From the NCBI GenBank assembly GCA_965153455.1, contig OZ234494.1, positions 24,304,001 to 24,368,000 of the forward strand: DNA of 64,000 nt. The letters are read 5' to 3'. The stretch's first letter is position 1. Every line of letters begins with the position of its first letter. A program made the translations under genes and the position numbers. Shown here in pieces: positions 1-12,389 of this stretch. The notes under the pieces are model-generated. The model searched no databases and was not told the DNA's origin. It was given only the letters and a program-made list of their open reading frames with translations. This stretch comes from Sphagnum compactum. Taxonomy: Eukaryota; Bryophyta; Sphagnopsida; Sphagnales.

Positions 1-127
1 AAAATTTCCCTTTAATTTTACAATTGTTGAATTAGAATATAGCTTAATTTGGCGAAATTTGGCGAAATCTAATTTGACGGGAAGAAAAAACAGACTGATA
101 TTTTTTTATTAGTATTATCGGTAGACT

Positions 128-137
128 CACACGTGTG
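128..137. promoter_or_regulatory. G-box / ABRE-like palindrome upstream of GST
   Basis: The ten-base palindrome CACACGTGTG contains CACGTG and ACGT cores. It lies about 170 bases upstream of the TATA box of the GST gene. Such elements are bound by plant bZIP and bHLH factors and often confer ABA, stress or light response. That is family knowledge; binding here is inferred. Confidence 0.5.
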
Positions 138-305
138 TAAGAAGGTGGTGTCGAAGCTTCCCTTTTTCCGGACGCAGAGCCGTTCGACTTCTGGTTGTGT
201 TTTTGGGACGTTGTTGTGTTTTTCCGGACGAGGGCAGTCGAGTAGGGAGGCGAAGAAGCTGCTGTGGAAGGTGTGGTTTATCATGTCGTAGTACGTGTTG
301 CGTTC

Positions 306-312
306 TATAAAA
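306..312 (+). promoter_or_regulatory. TATA box of the GST gene
   Basis: TATAAAA sits 140 bases before the GST start codon, in the sequence context CTATAAAAG. This predicts a transcription start near 335-345 and a 5' UTR of about 110 bases rich in CT, which fits a plant stress gene. No transcript evidence is available here. Confidence 0.6.
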
Positions 313-451
313 GACTCAGCGCTCCCCGAGATTTCTTCAATCATCTTTTTTTACTTCAGTCATCAGCTTCAGTCTATCTGCATTTTGCAAACTCTTGTAC
401 CCGTTTTTCTCTCTTTCACATCGTCTGTGTTTTTGGATCATCAGTTCGAAT

Positions 452-1804
452 ATGACGATCAAGATCTATGGAATGCCTTACTCGACCTGCACTGCCAGAG
501 TGTTGGCCACTCTTGCTGAGAAGGAGGTAGAAGACTATGAGCTTGTTCCAGTCGATCTGTCCGTTGGAGCACACAAGAAACCCGAGTTCCTCAAAATGCA
601 GGTGCTTGTTCCGTCCTCTGGACACTTTGCTATTTCAATTTGCGTGTCTTCGAGTGCTGATTTCTGAAGAAGCATTATAAGTTCGCTGTTGTAGCCGATT
701 TGTGTTTTCTGATATGTTGTTACTCCGGCTTTGCTTGGAGTATAACTCAATGACTCGGTACCGAAGGCTCTGAAGGCTTCGACGTGTGCTGGTGTTTTCT
801 TTGTTTGGAATAGGGCTCATGGATACATTAGGTTCCTTTAGGATCTTGAAAGGTCTTGCTTGTAGTCATTTCTACGGATGCTCAACGACGTCGTTGTTTT
901 CAGTCCGGAAGATCTTTCGATCTCTCAACACATGAAAAGGGAACAACAACTGAGGGTCAATACAGATATAATGCAGTGTCTTCCCTGTTTGATCTTGGAA
1001 CTTTGGCCTTTTTTGGTTGAGGGAAATCCGGGATTGCCTTGCCATTTGTAATCTTGTCGTGCTAAACGATTTGCTTCTGTTTTTGTAGCCTTTTGGAATG
1101 ATTCCCGTGCTCCAAGACTCAGATTTGACTATCTACGGTGCGTGATTATTCCTTATTTCACTCTACGGCAACCTGTCTGTAGCAGTTGAGCTTCAACTAC
1201 TACTCGAATAAAGAAGTGTAACGGATTTTGGAAATGTCGATGTGCCGTGCTGTAGTAATGTCCCTCCTAATGCATTCTCTCCTTGTTCGATTCGGGTACT
1301 TGCATTTACTTCAATCACTGAGTTTGTTTCTTGATTAAATGGATAGCAGAGTCCCGCGCCATGGCAAGGTATATTTCCGACAAGTTCGAATCTCAGGGTA
1401 CACCATTGTTCGGAAAGACAGCCAAGGACAATGCGCTGGTCAATCAGTGGCTGGAGGTTGAATCTCAAAACTACAATCCCTGCGTATCGTCAATCGTGTA
1501 CCAACTGGTGTTCGTTCCAATGCAAGGCAGGCAAGGCGACGAGACAGTTGTCAAGCAGCAGCTAGAGAAACTGGAGAAGATTCTGGACATCTATGAAGCA
1601 CATCTGTCCAAGAACAAGTACTTGGCAGGCGATTTCTTCAGCTTGGCTGATCTCTCTCACATTCCTTACACTTTTTACCTCGTCAACATGGCCAAGAAGG
1701 GCGACGGAATCACCTCCCGCAAGCATGTGAACGCTTGGTGGGAAGACATCTCTTCCCGCGCGTCGTGGAAGACGGTGACTGCGAAGATGAACGCGAAGGC
1801 CTGA
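452..1804 (+). CDS. GSTF: Phi-class glutathione S-transferase
   Basis: Three exons (452-601, 1089-1137, 1350-1804) join in phase to a 217-residue protein, the usual length for phi-class GSTs. The thioredoxin-like domain starts MTIKIYGMPYSTCTARV, and Ser11 is in the place of the catalytic Ser of this class. IPVL with the cis-Pro (Pro56) is encoded by exon 2. The Glu67-Ser68 pair that holds the glutathione gamma-glutamyl group spans the exon 2/3 junction. The C-terminal helical domain carries the phi signature LADLSHIPYTFYLV and ends with the conserved AWWEDISSR stretch. Both introns are GT-AG. The enzyme is expected to conjugate glutathione to electrophiles in the cytosol. A TATA box and a G-box lie upstream. 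The start is the first ATG after the TATA box and matches the family N terminus. The class is well supported; the substrate is unknown. Confidence 0.95.
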
Positions 1805-4800
1805 ACACGGTCGCTGTGGCGATGACGAACGCTAAGGCGTATGAACAGGTTTTGAGCGTTTCGGCAAGTTGTGACCTTTTAAAGTTGGAGGTGCACTGCT
1901 TTTGTGTTTGTTTGCAATTAGGGATTGTGCGTCTTCTCCCTATACCCTACCGTTTTTTGCACGACATTAGGCACCGTACTAAGAGCATGTTAGCACCATG
2001 ATGCGTGCACTGTTGCTACTTATATTTTCACTGCTTCGACCTTTACAACTATTATAATTACTTCGAACCTTGTGCATTAAATGCTGAGTTTCAGCATTTC
2101 ATACCAGATATGCGACTTTGGTACAATGTCACCTCTTCATGTCAAATCTGCAAAATCTGTTTTGAGGAATCTTTTGTCATAATAAAATTGAAAACAAAGG
2201 ACTAGTACAGACAATAGATTTCGGTGATGAGAGAGAGTATCCCAAATTACTGGCAGAATGAGGTGGTAATTGAGTCTTTGCTGCATATGGGGAATGTACA
2301 CACCCTCGGGTTTTAGCATCATAAAAACTGACCTATTTATTTTGCTATACAGAACCAGACTAGTGTGGCCTGTGCCGTTGCCCAAGTGTTACCACATCCT
2401 CAACTGATTTTTCCTTCCTAAAAACTGGTTCTTTTGGGAATTTCTTCAAATTTTCAGCGGCAAAAATCACTTAAAAATCAATATCCCCCAAATGTACCCG
2501 CCTTAGAAGCCCCCGCCCCCAAATACACCCGTTTTTGTCTCAAATCTGTCCTCCTAATCATCCCCTCTTACCTTCAATTGCACCCCCTTTTTGCCCTAAA
2601 ACAACCTCCAAATCTGCCTTAATTTTTAGCCTTTAAAAAAAAACCCCAAACACCCTCCAATGCATGCCCTAATTCAGTCCTTAAAAAGATCACAAATTCA
2701 TCGATTAGGGTTTACTTTCATTTCCATGGATGGAAAACCACCAACCAGCATGGCCATTATTGTTGGGCTGGTTTCTTGTAAATGTATATAAGGTTTGCAA
2801 GATTGTCCATGTTCAACCAAGAGTGCCGGAAATGCATGCAAATACATGTGATATTGAAGGCCTTTTCTAATGAGAGCCAACAATCTTCGAAATGTGTTAG
2901 GCTACAAACCGAACATAGGAATAATGTATTTCAGGGACTTTCCATTGTGCAAGTGGATCTTTGCATTCCTCTATTGTTTTTTCACCACTAACAATGCCAT
3001 GTCCTCATTAATGAGATCACATAAACTTGAAGATTGGGAACTTTCTAATGCAATACTAGGAGTTCTTTCACGTGTATCAATTGGGTTTAGAAATGTGTAT
3101 GCACAAAAAAAGAGTGGGAACAATACCTATTTGTCTTATTCACTTGCATTTTGAAGAGGCTTTTCCTTGTCAACATATTGAATGACCACCCCAACCCCTT
3201 GTAATGAGGGTTTTACATCATTACCAACATATTGTAAGCTTTGCAGGATTGAAAAGAAAACACAAATGAAAATAAAGGTTCCAAAATTTATACAACTTGT
3301 TTTTGCATACATTATTGTAAGATTTCAAGCTCAACATCAAAGTCTTGAGTCTCAATGGAATTAGGTGTGAAGCAATCCACCCACATTTGACATACAAATG
3401 AAATTGTCGCAACAAGGGCATAAAAAAAAAGCTAGTGACATTGATTTTAGTTCAACACACATTGTTGAACCAGTAGACCCAAAGTATTTGCAATAATTTG
3501 GGTTATTACCCAAACTTGTAAACTTGGCACATGGACTTAAAGTGCTAATGATTGTTGCTTTCATAACATGAGGCAATGGTGGTGTGCTTGAATTTCAAAG
3601 TCTTTTGAAACAAAATGATTTGAAAAGTAAACTTATTTTTGACTAGAATTTGAGCATCGGTGGGGGCACATTGGTATTCAAAAATGTTTCGTGCCCATCT
3701 TGTTGCCCTTTTCATTATTTTTGGTCAATGTGATAGTTTTTTGCAAAATGAATTGTGTTTCTTCAATGAAAATAAAAGTTAAGCCAACACAAACTTTAGA
3801 ATCATTAATGGCATGTTGGCAACACTTAGACATGGCATGCCCCCAACATGGCCCCACAAATAGGAGCGAAATTGTGAACATATAAAATTATGAAAGACAT
3901 AAAAAATTTAATATTTTTTTCATTCTTTGTTATGTTTACCAATTTTGGTAATTTTATAATTAAAAATAATATAAATATTTTTTTTAAAAAATTAAATTTT
4001 TGACAACCAACTTGAGATATTCACCTTTGAGAATGGACTCATCTTAAATTTTTAAGAATCAACATTTAAAATATTAGTTGATTTCTTTTTTTATAAAAAG
4101 TCTGATACCTTAGCTGGTTCTTTTTTATGGAGATTTTTTTTTTTAAAAAAAATTTGGCTCTTAAAATGTTAAGTGATAATTAGAGCTAATGGTTCTCACC
4201 AAAAATTGAGAACCACCCAACACTAATTTTTTATCTCTTTCCAAATGTCTTAAAAGAAAAAACCAAAACCAATCGAAAAAAAATTGAATGAGGTCAAAAA
4301 ATAAATAAATAGAAGAAAAAGAAAAACCCATGCTTTACATAAAAAAGGGTAGCCCTCTCAACCCTTTGCATGTTTTACAATGTCCAACAATTGTTTTACA
4401 AATGTTTGTTTTATCACCCTATGCCTCGAAATCTCGAAACATGGAAGGGCCACTAGGGCGCTAACCTTCTCCTATACAAAATTTTAGTGACAAGTTTTTT
4501 TGAAATTGATATAGGGAGGAATTTTCATAATTCTTTGTATGCTCATCCATTAACAATTTCAGCTAATTGAAATGGGAAGCATATGAAAACCTAACTATCT
4601 CCCTCTTTTTCTAATAATTATCTCCCTCCTTTCCTAATAATTATTTCATTCTTTTCTTATACTCACCAACATGAATATTTAAAAAAAAATTAAAATGTCT
4701 TTTTTTCACGTTCAAAAAATTTATATTTATATTATCTACTAATAACTCTTCTTGTCTTAATAATAATGATGAACTATTAGAAACCATATCAAAACATAAG

Positions 4801-5332
4801 AGAGAGAAAAAAGGTAGTTAATTGTACACTTGTAGAAGCAACTCAAAGCCCAAGTTAGTTAAACTTGATGTATCATAAAAGGAGATACATTTTGTACATT
4901 CAAGAAACGTTTAGAAATGTTTTTCAAGTTATTGAGGCATGTTTGACATACATTCGAGTCATCCATAATGTAACCCAAACTGGGCATACTGGTCCCAATT
5001 TCACCAAAACTTTGTCAAAATTGAGGATGAGTATGCCCCAATTCCAGCACAACTTTGCCAAAACTAAAGATGAAATGAGAAGATCAAAATGAGTAATTCT
5101 TGTAAACTCGAACACCTCGATAAATCAAGCTTTTGGAGTGCATTCAATTCACTAATAGATGTACGTAAGACTGCTTGCTGTCTCATGTTCTTAACTAAAT
5201 TAACTCTCATCTTGTCAGAACAAGATGTTACAAATATGGTATTCTGAACTAAGTTTAGGGTTGGCTCTGAACCATAAACCCTAACTCCTAGTTTCATGAA
5301 ATGGAACTCACTTTTCAGGTAACACTCATATA
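1805..5332. other. GST 3' UTR and gene-poor intergenic DNA
   Basis: The first few hundred bases after the GST stop are probably its 3' UTR, with an AATAAA-type signal near 2181. From about 2400 onward I see no gene. The only open frames are short and lack codon structure or family resemblance (for example 2870-3154). Base composition becomes strongly AT-rich after 3600. A small diverged direct duplication, each half containing a CCAAAACT-like core, lies around 4980-5075. No tRNA or other RNA gene was seen. Confidence 0.6.
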
Positions 5333-5880
5333 GGGATGAAACAGAGAGTAAAGGATCAAACTAGCACCGAAAGATAGGGTGACTTTATGGATAACTCTAA
5401 CATTGAAGGTATTTTTTTCCCCCCTGCCCTACCCCTCAAATTGGGGATGAAATGGAGATTGAAGGGTCAAACTAGCATCAAAAAACAGGATGGCTTTACG
5501 GTTAACTCTATTTCTTTTCTCCCTGCCCTGCCCTGCCCCTCAATTGGGGATGAACCAGAGATTAGAGAGTTAAATTGGTAGCGAAAGACAGGATGACTTT
5601 ATGGATAACTCTATTATATTGAATCTATTTCTTTTCTCCCCTTGGTGCCCCTCAACTGAGGATGAAACAGAGATTAGAGGCCCAAACTAGGGTCAAAAAG
5701 ACAGGATGATTTTATGGGTAACTCAATTGAATCTATTTCTTTTCTCCGTGCCCTGCCCTGCCCCTAAAATTGGGGATGAAACAGAGATTAGAGGGTCAAA
5801 CTAGGTACGAAAGACGGGGTGACTTTATGGATAACTCTATTATATTGTATCTATTTTTTTCTCCCTGCCCTGCCCCTTAT
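5333..5880. repeat. Five-copy tandem repeat of about 110 bp
   Basis: Units begin with GGGATGAA followed by an AGAGATTAGAGG-like stretch. They continue with a CGAAAGACAGG core and GACTTTATGGATAACTC, and close with a CCCTGCCCTGCCCCT run. Starts lie near 5333, 5443, 5545, 5658 and 5771. The copies differ by substitutions and small indels. The last CCCTGCCCTGCCCC block ends at about 5878, directly before the probable 5' UTR of the PsbP-domain gene. The array therefore occupies that gene's proximal promoter. Confidence 0.85.
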
Positions 5881-5948
5881 CCACATAGCTGCCCAAAAAA
5901 CAAAAAGAGCACAGAAAGAAGAGGGAGACCCATAGCAAGAGAGTGGAA

Positions 5949-5962
5949 AGAGAGAGAGAGGG
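5949..5962 (+). repeat. GA tract in the 5' UTR of the PsbP-domain gene
   Basis: An uninterrupted GAGAGAGAGAG-type tract lies about 105 bases upstream of the PsbP-domain start codon, inside a purine-rich leader. A CT tract lies in the first intron near 6771-6788. GAGA tracts are the known binding sites of BBR/BPC proteins, one of which is encoded 4 kb away. Binding is an inference. Confidence 0.55.
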
Positions 5963-6064
5963 AGTGGGAGAGCTTTGCTGTGAGAGAGGAGCAGAATTGA
6001 AGGGGGATTTCGGAAGAGATTGTTTGGGAAGGATTGGGGAAGTAGAGTGGGGGGATTTGTGAGA

Positions 6065-8360
6065 ATGAGTTCAATGGCGCAAATGGGTGCAATTGTTGTG
6101 ACAAATTCGTGTGAGATAGGTACAGGAGCTGCTGTTGGCATCATCAAAGGGAGCTCATCATCAGTTGCCTGTAGCAGCAGCAGCAGCAGCAGTTTCCGCT
6201 TGCTCACCAACTTCTCACCGAACAAAATCTGCTTGAAGAGGACAACCTCCAGCTGCAGCAGAGTTTCAACTTCCTGTGAAGACATAGTAAAGAAGAGAAG
6301 TAGCAATGCCTTAGTGTATGTAGTGGCCGCGGCGGCATCATCATCAGGTCCTGAGACAGCAGGGGAGCAAGAAGAAGGAGGAGACGCAGCAGCAGGGAAG
6401 TTGGAGAAGAAGAAGCAGGGAACAACAACAACAACAACAGAGTGGGTGAAACTTGGGTTATCGTCCTTTGCAGCAGTGGGAGCTGCTTTGGTCCTGACCA
6501 CCCAAGCTGCTCCAGCGCTGGCTGAAGCAGCAGCGGAGGAGAATAGTGCCTTCCAGACTTATTTTGGAACAGCTGCAAGCGCGTCCAGCTATGGCGGCTA
6601 TGGAGGCAATACAAGCAAAAAAGACAGTGCTGAATATATCTTCGATGTGCCTCAGGTACTTTCTTACATTCCTAATTTCCCCAAAAAATCTCCCAAGAAT
6701 TTCCAAGTTTTTGGAAACCAAAACGGCAAATAATTCTGCAAGAATGCTGAGGCTTTACTTCTCCATCTGTCTGTCTCTCTCTCTCTCCCATTTTGAAGGC
6801 AACATTTCTACTAGAAATTAGGGTTTATCTTGTTTCCTGTGCATAACATGAATGTGGTGAAAATCAGATGATGTGAGTAATGTGAATTTATCTCATCATC
6901 AACTTCAAGAATTATTTCTTACTCTTTGAGATTTGATAATGTTCACCAGCTTTTTTGTTTTGCACAATCGCAATATTAATTCTGGCAGTTTGGATTTGTC
7001 ACGAACAAGAGAGACTGGAACAATCATGTTGCAGTGTCTTTAGGTGCTTCAACATTAGGCTTTTAGAGTGTTTTTCTGTGATCTTCATTATTCTCACTGA
7101 TGACATTAGCTGTCTCTCTCTTACAATGCTGGCTCCTACTGTTGTATCTAGCAGTGTGTGCCAAGTACCTATTTTTCACAGGAATGATTTTTTGGCATAA
7201 GAATCAAAACTGTGAAAAGGAGTGCAGTATCCCAGCAGCATTTGTTAAGCTGCAGAGTTGCAGGTTATTGCATTTCTTACAATTGTTCATGACAGAGATG
7301 TAGATCTCACATATGAGACTTGAGGTGATCTAAAGAACTGGATGCAAAGTCTCTAGTGAGACCTGTCCCTAGTTAAACCTAGTAGCAAGCTTTATTAACC
7401 TGTAAGATGACAAGCTTTAGAAGTCAAAACTTGTTTGAGAATTGGTGGCAGACAAAGAACCCTCCAATTTCAAGATCATGGGTCCATCTATCTCCATGCA
7501 TGATCACACATTTCTTGGGTTTTGATTTAGATCCAGCCATGAAAGTAATTCATTCTTTGCCATGACAAGATTGTAATGGGATTTCTTGTACCACCGAACT
7601 TTTTTTTTGCACTAATATTACTCCCTTGTACTGACCATCTGAGTTTGATGTCACTCCGATTGTGGGTTCTAGTAGGATAACAAATGTCAGTTTACCTTCT
7701 TCTTGCTATCTCTTTTAGCATCAAACTGATTGCCTAACTTGGTTGTGGGTTCAACCTTGCTACATGCATGCTAGCCATTTACTAATTACACTAGTCTTTC
7801 AAAGACATCCTACATTTTATTTTACGTTTTCTGGGCATATTGCAATCAAGTCCTTATGCAAAGTAAAGGGATAGTATGAAAATTGTAGTGTATACCAGCT
7901 ATCTCATTTGTTGAACTTTTGATATTTTTAGGGTTGGAAGGAGCGCCTCATCTCAAAAGTGGAGAAAGGGACAAATGGAACAGACAGTGAGTTCTACAAC
8001 CCAAGAAGAAAAGAGGAGAAGACATATCTGACCTACCTTGCAGGATTTCGGAAACTGGGACCACGGGACAATGTACTGAATAACCTGGCCCTCTCTGATG
8101 TGAATTTGCAAGACATCATCAGCAGTGCTGAATCCATCAGGGCAGAAGATAAGACAGAAGGTGGGCAGCTGTATTATGTGTATGAAATTGACAGCCCTGT
8201 GGCTCATGAACTCATCAAGGTTACATGCACAAAAAACAAGCTTTACTCCCACTTTGTTAAGGCACCAAATTCTGAATGGAACCGTGATGAACCAATGCTC
8301 CGTCATTTGCATGACTCTTTTCAGACAGTTGGGAGCAATGAACCTCTTCCTATCTTTTAG
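6065..8360 (+). CDS. PsbP-domain protein, predicted thylakoid lumenal
   Basis: Exon 1 (6065-6655) and exon 2 (7932-8360) join in phase 0 to a 339-residue protein. The first 125 or so residues are low-complexity and rich in Ser, Thr and basic residues, as in a chloroplast transit peptide. A hydrophobic segment (about residues 129-148) followed by ALA at 151-153 looks like a lumenal signal. No twin-arginine precedes it, so Sec-type import is more likely. The mature part contains YIFDVPQGWKERLISKVEKG, NGTDSEFYNPRRK, NNLALSDVNLQDI and, near the end, EWNRDEPMLRHLHDSF, all typical of PsbP-domain (PPD) proteins. Such proteins assist photosystem assembly or stability; the subtype cannot be assigned by eye. 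The intron (6656-7931) is GT-AG. An upstream in-frame start (6020) exists, but 6065 gives the better transit peptide. CAG and ACA runs in exon 1 encode poly-Ser and poly-Thr. Confidence 0.9.
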
Positions 8361-10303
8361 ATGGATTTCTACAAGAACCTGTCTGCAGTCCTGTGAGTGG
8401 TCTTTTAGATTGTCAGTCTGAAGGGTTGGGATGTCTGAGCCTCACTGTTCTTGAAGACCTTTTTTCTTTGATAACCTTTTCTGGAAAAAGAGCTCTGGAG
8501 TAGTTCTAGGTCAGGCTTTCTTTGCTCTTCCAGAGAAAACAGAGTGTATTTCAAAGCATAGTTAGAGCTGTCAAGGGAACACAGTAAGTTGTAAAGTACA
8601 AACCTCGAAGGACATGGCTGGCAGCAAGTGTTTTTCTGCAGGAAAATGTGCAAGAGGCTTTTCTGAGGAACAAACTATGTGAAATGTGATTCTCTCACAT
8701 GCATCAAGTTGTTTCTCTACTAGAGAGATGTTCTGTAATTCAGTGCTGTTTTGTGCCAATCTGGAAAATTAGTAGCCTGAACATTCTGGATAATCTGTAG
8801 CATGTTCCTTCACTTCTCTATCAGCTTTGTGAAGTGCAGTATGTCCACAACCATGCAGAAATAACTAGTACTGAACTCATGCATTGTAGGTCAGGCACAA
8901 TGTATTGTATTCTTTCTCATGACACGGATGCTCTGTTGGAATTCTAACACCCACAACACAGAGGTACCTAGTGTTGTTACTTGTACCTAGAAGGTTGTAG
9001 ATTTCTGTCTTTGACACTTTGTGATTTCTTAGCACTCACATTTTGTCTGCAAAGGGAATATTGGTCCTTTGATGAATCCAGATTGTTTTGTAGGAGGAAT
9101 TGGTCTTTGTGATAGGATGCTCTATCTCTCAATGACCATGTATCTTTTGACCAATATGCAATCTTAACTTCAATTTTGTCAGCTGTTTCATAATGGGTGG
9201 CATTGTTTTGAATGTGGGTGGTTCAAAAGTCTCCCATTGCATGAGACTATGCAAGTAAGTGGGAGTGGGTACCTAATCAAAGAATGAAGTTGGTTGCCAG
9301 GGAAGACAAATTTTGACAAATGGCAGTGCAATGTACAAGTCAAAGTAGAGTGCACATGATGGTTGTCAAAATTTATTGTAAAATAATTTTATTTACATGA
9401 CTAGTTTTTCTAACAAAAACCAATTTAGTGTATATGAGGTTTTTAGCTATTTTGTGGATGGAGATAATATCTAAAAGTTGATATGGCCGTGAACTCACAA
9501 GTTGATATCACACTTGACATGCCCCTTTTGTCTTGATAGTTTCTAACACCCACCTTTGCCCCAATTTCCCAATGCCTAAAGGCCTTTTAAAGATGTCAAT
9601 GAAATCAATCTAAACATGACTACGTAAATGTATACAATTTCAAACTAACCCCACAAGCAGACATCTCCTATACAAATTGCACTCCGCGTCCAGTTGGGTC
9701 CCGAACATGAGATTGAAAACTGTAAACATACTCCAAATACATCAGTACAGGAACTGAAGATTTGACAGGCAGATCAAAGTAAAATAGAATGTCCATAGTA
9801 GCACAGCAGGATGGGCGTTTAATCACAGTTTCTAGACAGTGCTATTAACTAGGGAAGAATATCCAGTCTGCCAAGTGCAACTTACAGATTTCCAAGGGAC
9901 AGGTTGCTATAAAATTTTACTTAGCATAATACTGAACAAGCCTCGTGATCCTTGCTAGAACTGTTACCCACTTTGTTGCAGGACAACTGAAGGCTATCAC
10001 ACAAAAGTCCATGCAGACATACACAAAAAAAATGAGACGGAGGATTATGAGCTTCAACAAAATGTGCTTACAAAGTTGTTAAGAGATACAAAAGCACACA
10101 TTAATCACAAGAGCAATAGGAAGTGATGATGACAAAGTATATGTACAAATAATCAACAGAATTTGCACTTTCCCAAGTGTCTGGTACCAGCTGCTTATCT
10201 TCCTCAAACTAAGGCTTTTGCCACAGAAGTCAATTGTTCTGTCAATCCTTTGTTCACATGGGAGCAAGACCAGTCAATGATAGAATCCTTGAGACAAGCC
10301 ATT
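8361..10303. other. Convergent 3' flanks of the PsbP-domain and BPC genes
   Basis: This stretch separates two genes that end toward each other. It should hold the 3' UTR of the PsbP-domain gene on the left and that of the minus-strand BPC gene on the right. The open frames are short and unlike any family I know. No repeats, RNA genes or structured elements were recognised. Confidence 0.5.
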
Positions 10304-11266
10304 TTACCGCAATGTGACATAGCGGTTAGTACCATGTTTTGCCCAATGATCTTTGAGGTCAACAGAATAGCTTACATCAACACCTTCCAATTTTAGCTTC
10401 TCTAGAAGCTTATCAAAAGCTCCAGCACTCATCTTCCTCCCTGCTACTCGAGAACCCCTCTTTTTAGGGTTCATTGGCAAGGGGTGCAGTGAAAGGAGGG
10501 TTGTGCAACAAGCTGATTGCCATCCACCACTACCCCATCTGTAGCACTGTTGATTCATTCCAGTGCAGGAACAGTATGGTATTCGGGTTGGAGCAGAAAC
10601 TGGCATGGTAGCATAACTTGCCGTACTTGCAATTTCTGATTCCCGTGTTTGCCCTTCCTCTTCATCACCCTTCACTTGATATTCTTGCAATTGCCTCTGG
10701 ATGGGTGAAGGCCAACTCTCCACCTTTTTAACTGCAAGATGAAGTGCCTTATTCTGAGCTGGAACACCTGGTGAGACTTGAGGAGACTGTTTTCTCCATA
10801 ACTCTGTCTGTGTCCTAGTCCCTTGAAAAGCCAGATGCTCACCAGCAACCCAAGTGGACTGAGCATCAAATGTCATGACAGAATTTGGTTGGGATTCACC
10901 TACCAATGAGTAATGCTCAGCAAACCCAACTCGTTGCAGGAGCTTTGACCCAGGTATGCCTCCTGCAGAACTGGGGCGTTTCCGGGCACATGATGAGGAT
11001 TCCTTTTCCACTTTTGCAAGTGCAGAAATGGCAGCATCCCTTTTCAGAAGAGCAGAATCCCGATCAGCAAGGGCAGCATCTCGTTGCAAAAGGGCAGCAT
11101 CTCGTTCTGCCCAGGCTGCCATCTTTTCAGCAATTGCAGTGCTTTTTTCCAATAGAGCAGCATCCCGTTCTGCAATCACTGCCATAAGCTGCAGCACCAC
11201 ATGGTGCTCCGATACAGCAGCTTTGCAGTGATGATGCCAGTTGTTGCCTCTCTCTACCCCATCCAT
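10304..11266 (-). CDS. BPC: BBR/BPC GAGA-binding transcription factor
   Basis: A single uninterrupted frame encodes 320 residues. Residues about 25-88 form an alanine-rich coiled coil with repeated ERDAAL/RDAAL heptad-like units, the alanine zipper of group II BASIC PENTACYSTEINE proteins. A variable linker follows. The C-terminal BBR/BPC DNA-binding domain begins at [20 protein letters not shown]. It holds the five defining cysteines (232, 234, 241, 253, 254), then [20 protein letters not shown] and finally [18 protein letters not shown] at the C terminus. These nuclear proteins bind GA/CT dinucleotide repeats and recruit Polycomb or activating partners. The start ATG lies just before the zipper and has no long in-frame alternative. 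The promoter region is shared with the PPR pseudogene. A 5' UTR intron, common in this family, is possible but could not be placed. Confidence 0.96.
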   Translation of the reverse strand: MDGVERGNNWHHHCKAAVSEHHVVLQLMAVIAERDAALLEKSTAIAEKMAAWAERDAALLQRDAALADRDSALLKRDAAISALAKVEKESSSCARKRPSSAGGIPGSKLLQRVGFAEHYSLVGESQPNSVMTFDAQSTWVAGEHLAFQGTRTQTELWRKQSPQVSPGVPAQNKALHLAVKKVESWPSPIQRQLQEYQVKGDEEEGQTRESEIASTASYATMPVSAPTRIPYCSCTGMNQQCYRWGSGGWQSACCTTLLSLHPLPMNPKKRGSRVAGRKMSAGAFDKLLEKLKLEGVDVSYSVDLKDHWAKHGTNRYVTLR

Positions 11267-12389
11267 TGAGACTTATGAGCTGCTGCTGCTGATGATACAG
11301 CATTCCCCAAATCACCTGCTCATTTCTCTTGTTAGATAGCAGCAGCATTCTTCCCTAAATCACTTTCAAAGACTGGCAAAGGAGAAAGCACACATCAAAA
11401 TCTGTACCTACCAACCCATTTCTGCCATCAACTATGTCGACAAATGTAAACCCATTCCTGCTTATTACTGACTGACTAGTGCACCACAAAACAGCTTCAG
11501 CATCAGGATCTAATTAGGGATTGTTGCTAACAACAATCTAATATACCAGACGAGGATGAATCTCACTCAGACCTCATTACTTGCATCATCAGGATGCATT
11601 TCGCCATCCTCAACAACATTCCAACATACCAGACAGGGAGAAAACACTCAGATTTACTTTTCTTCCTGCAAAAGAAGTTCTTCTGCCTTACCATTTTGAG
11701 TTGGGGACCCGATGACACTAACATCCAAACAAATATTGTGGGAAGAGGAAGAAGACTCACATGTCCCAAGAATGAAGTGCAATCCAGCAAGCCGGCCGCC
11801 CAGCCGCCCAGCCGCCCCCTGTACAGTCGCTCGCTCGCTCGCTCACTCCACAAAACAAAACAAAACAAAACTCTAGAGCAAAAAATCTTTGGGAAAGCTG
11901 CAAGTCTCCCCACCACCCACAAGAAGAAGAAGCTCAAATGGACATAGCTGCAAAAATTAGGGTTTGACCGCTCGACAGTAGTATCGAGGATGCCGGTTGG
12001 CTGGGTTGATGTCTCCTGAAATGCGAAGTTTTTGGTATTTGCCAGTTTGCGATGATGGCAGTGCGCCTTTTTCGCCTCTTCCTTGATTCGCGGCCGCGGT
12101 TAGGATATTAACAGTGGCTTCGTGTGGTGACCGTAGAGCGATGGCAACTTCCTCTTGGGGTGGAAAGATTGGTGGAGCGACAACAGCAGTAGCAGCAGGC
12201 CAGAGAGTCGAGAGAAGCTCTGGCGAGGATTCTCTTGCGATCCCTCGCAGTGGTGGGATTGTAGGCCGGAGAAGGTGAATGTAAGATGTCCGGATTTCAA
12301 GCATATGAAGATGCACGGCGCACTCTGGCTTGGGGACCCACAAAACCCTTCATGGGTGGGAGAGAAACTGGCTGGGTGGCTGGCTTGCT
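11267..12389. promoter_or_regulatory. Shared 5' region of BPC and the PPR pseudogene
   Basis: This is the upstream region of the minus-strand BPC gene and of the plus-strand pseudogene. It contains a GC-rich patch of repeated GCCGCCCA units (about 11800-11820), a (TCGC)n run (about 11827-11845) and a telobox-like TTAGGGTTT at about 11958. A short plus-strand frame from 12141 could be an old leader exon. A neighbouring frame to about 12350 encodes CPDFKHMKMHGALWLGDP, a gene-like stretch I could not assign. No certain transcription start was seen. Confidence 0.4.

Noticed and set aside
2870-3154. 94-codon frame in the GST downstream region
   Set aside because: It has an ATG start but no conserved motif, lies in AT-rich DNA and overlaps another frame of equal quality.
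5851-6614. Minus-strand frames of 216 and 136 codons opposite the PsbP-domain exon
   Set aside because: They are antisense shadows of exon 1, where CAG and ACA runs read as poly-Leu and poly-Val.
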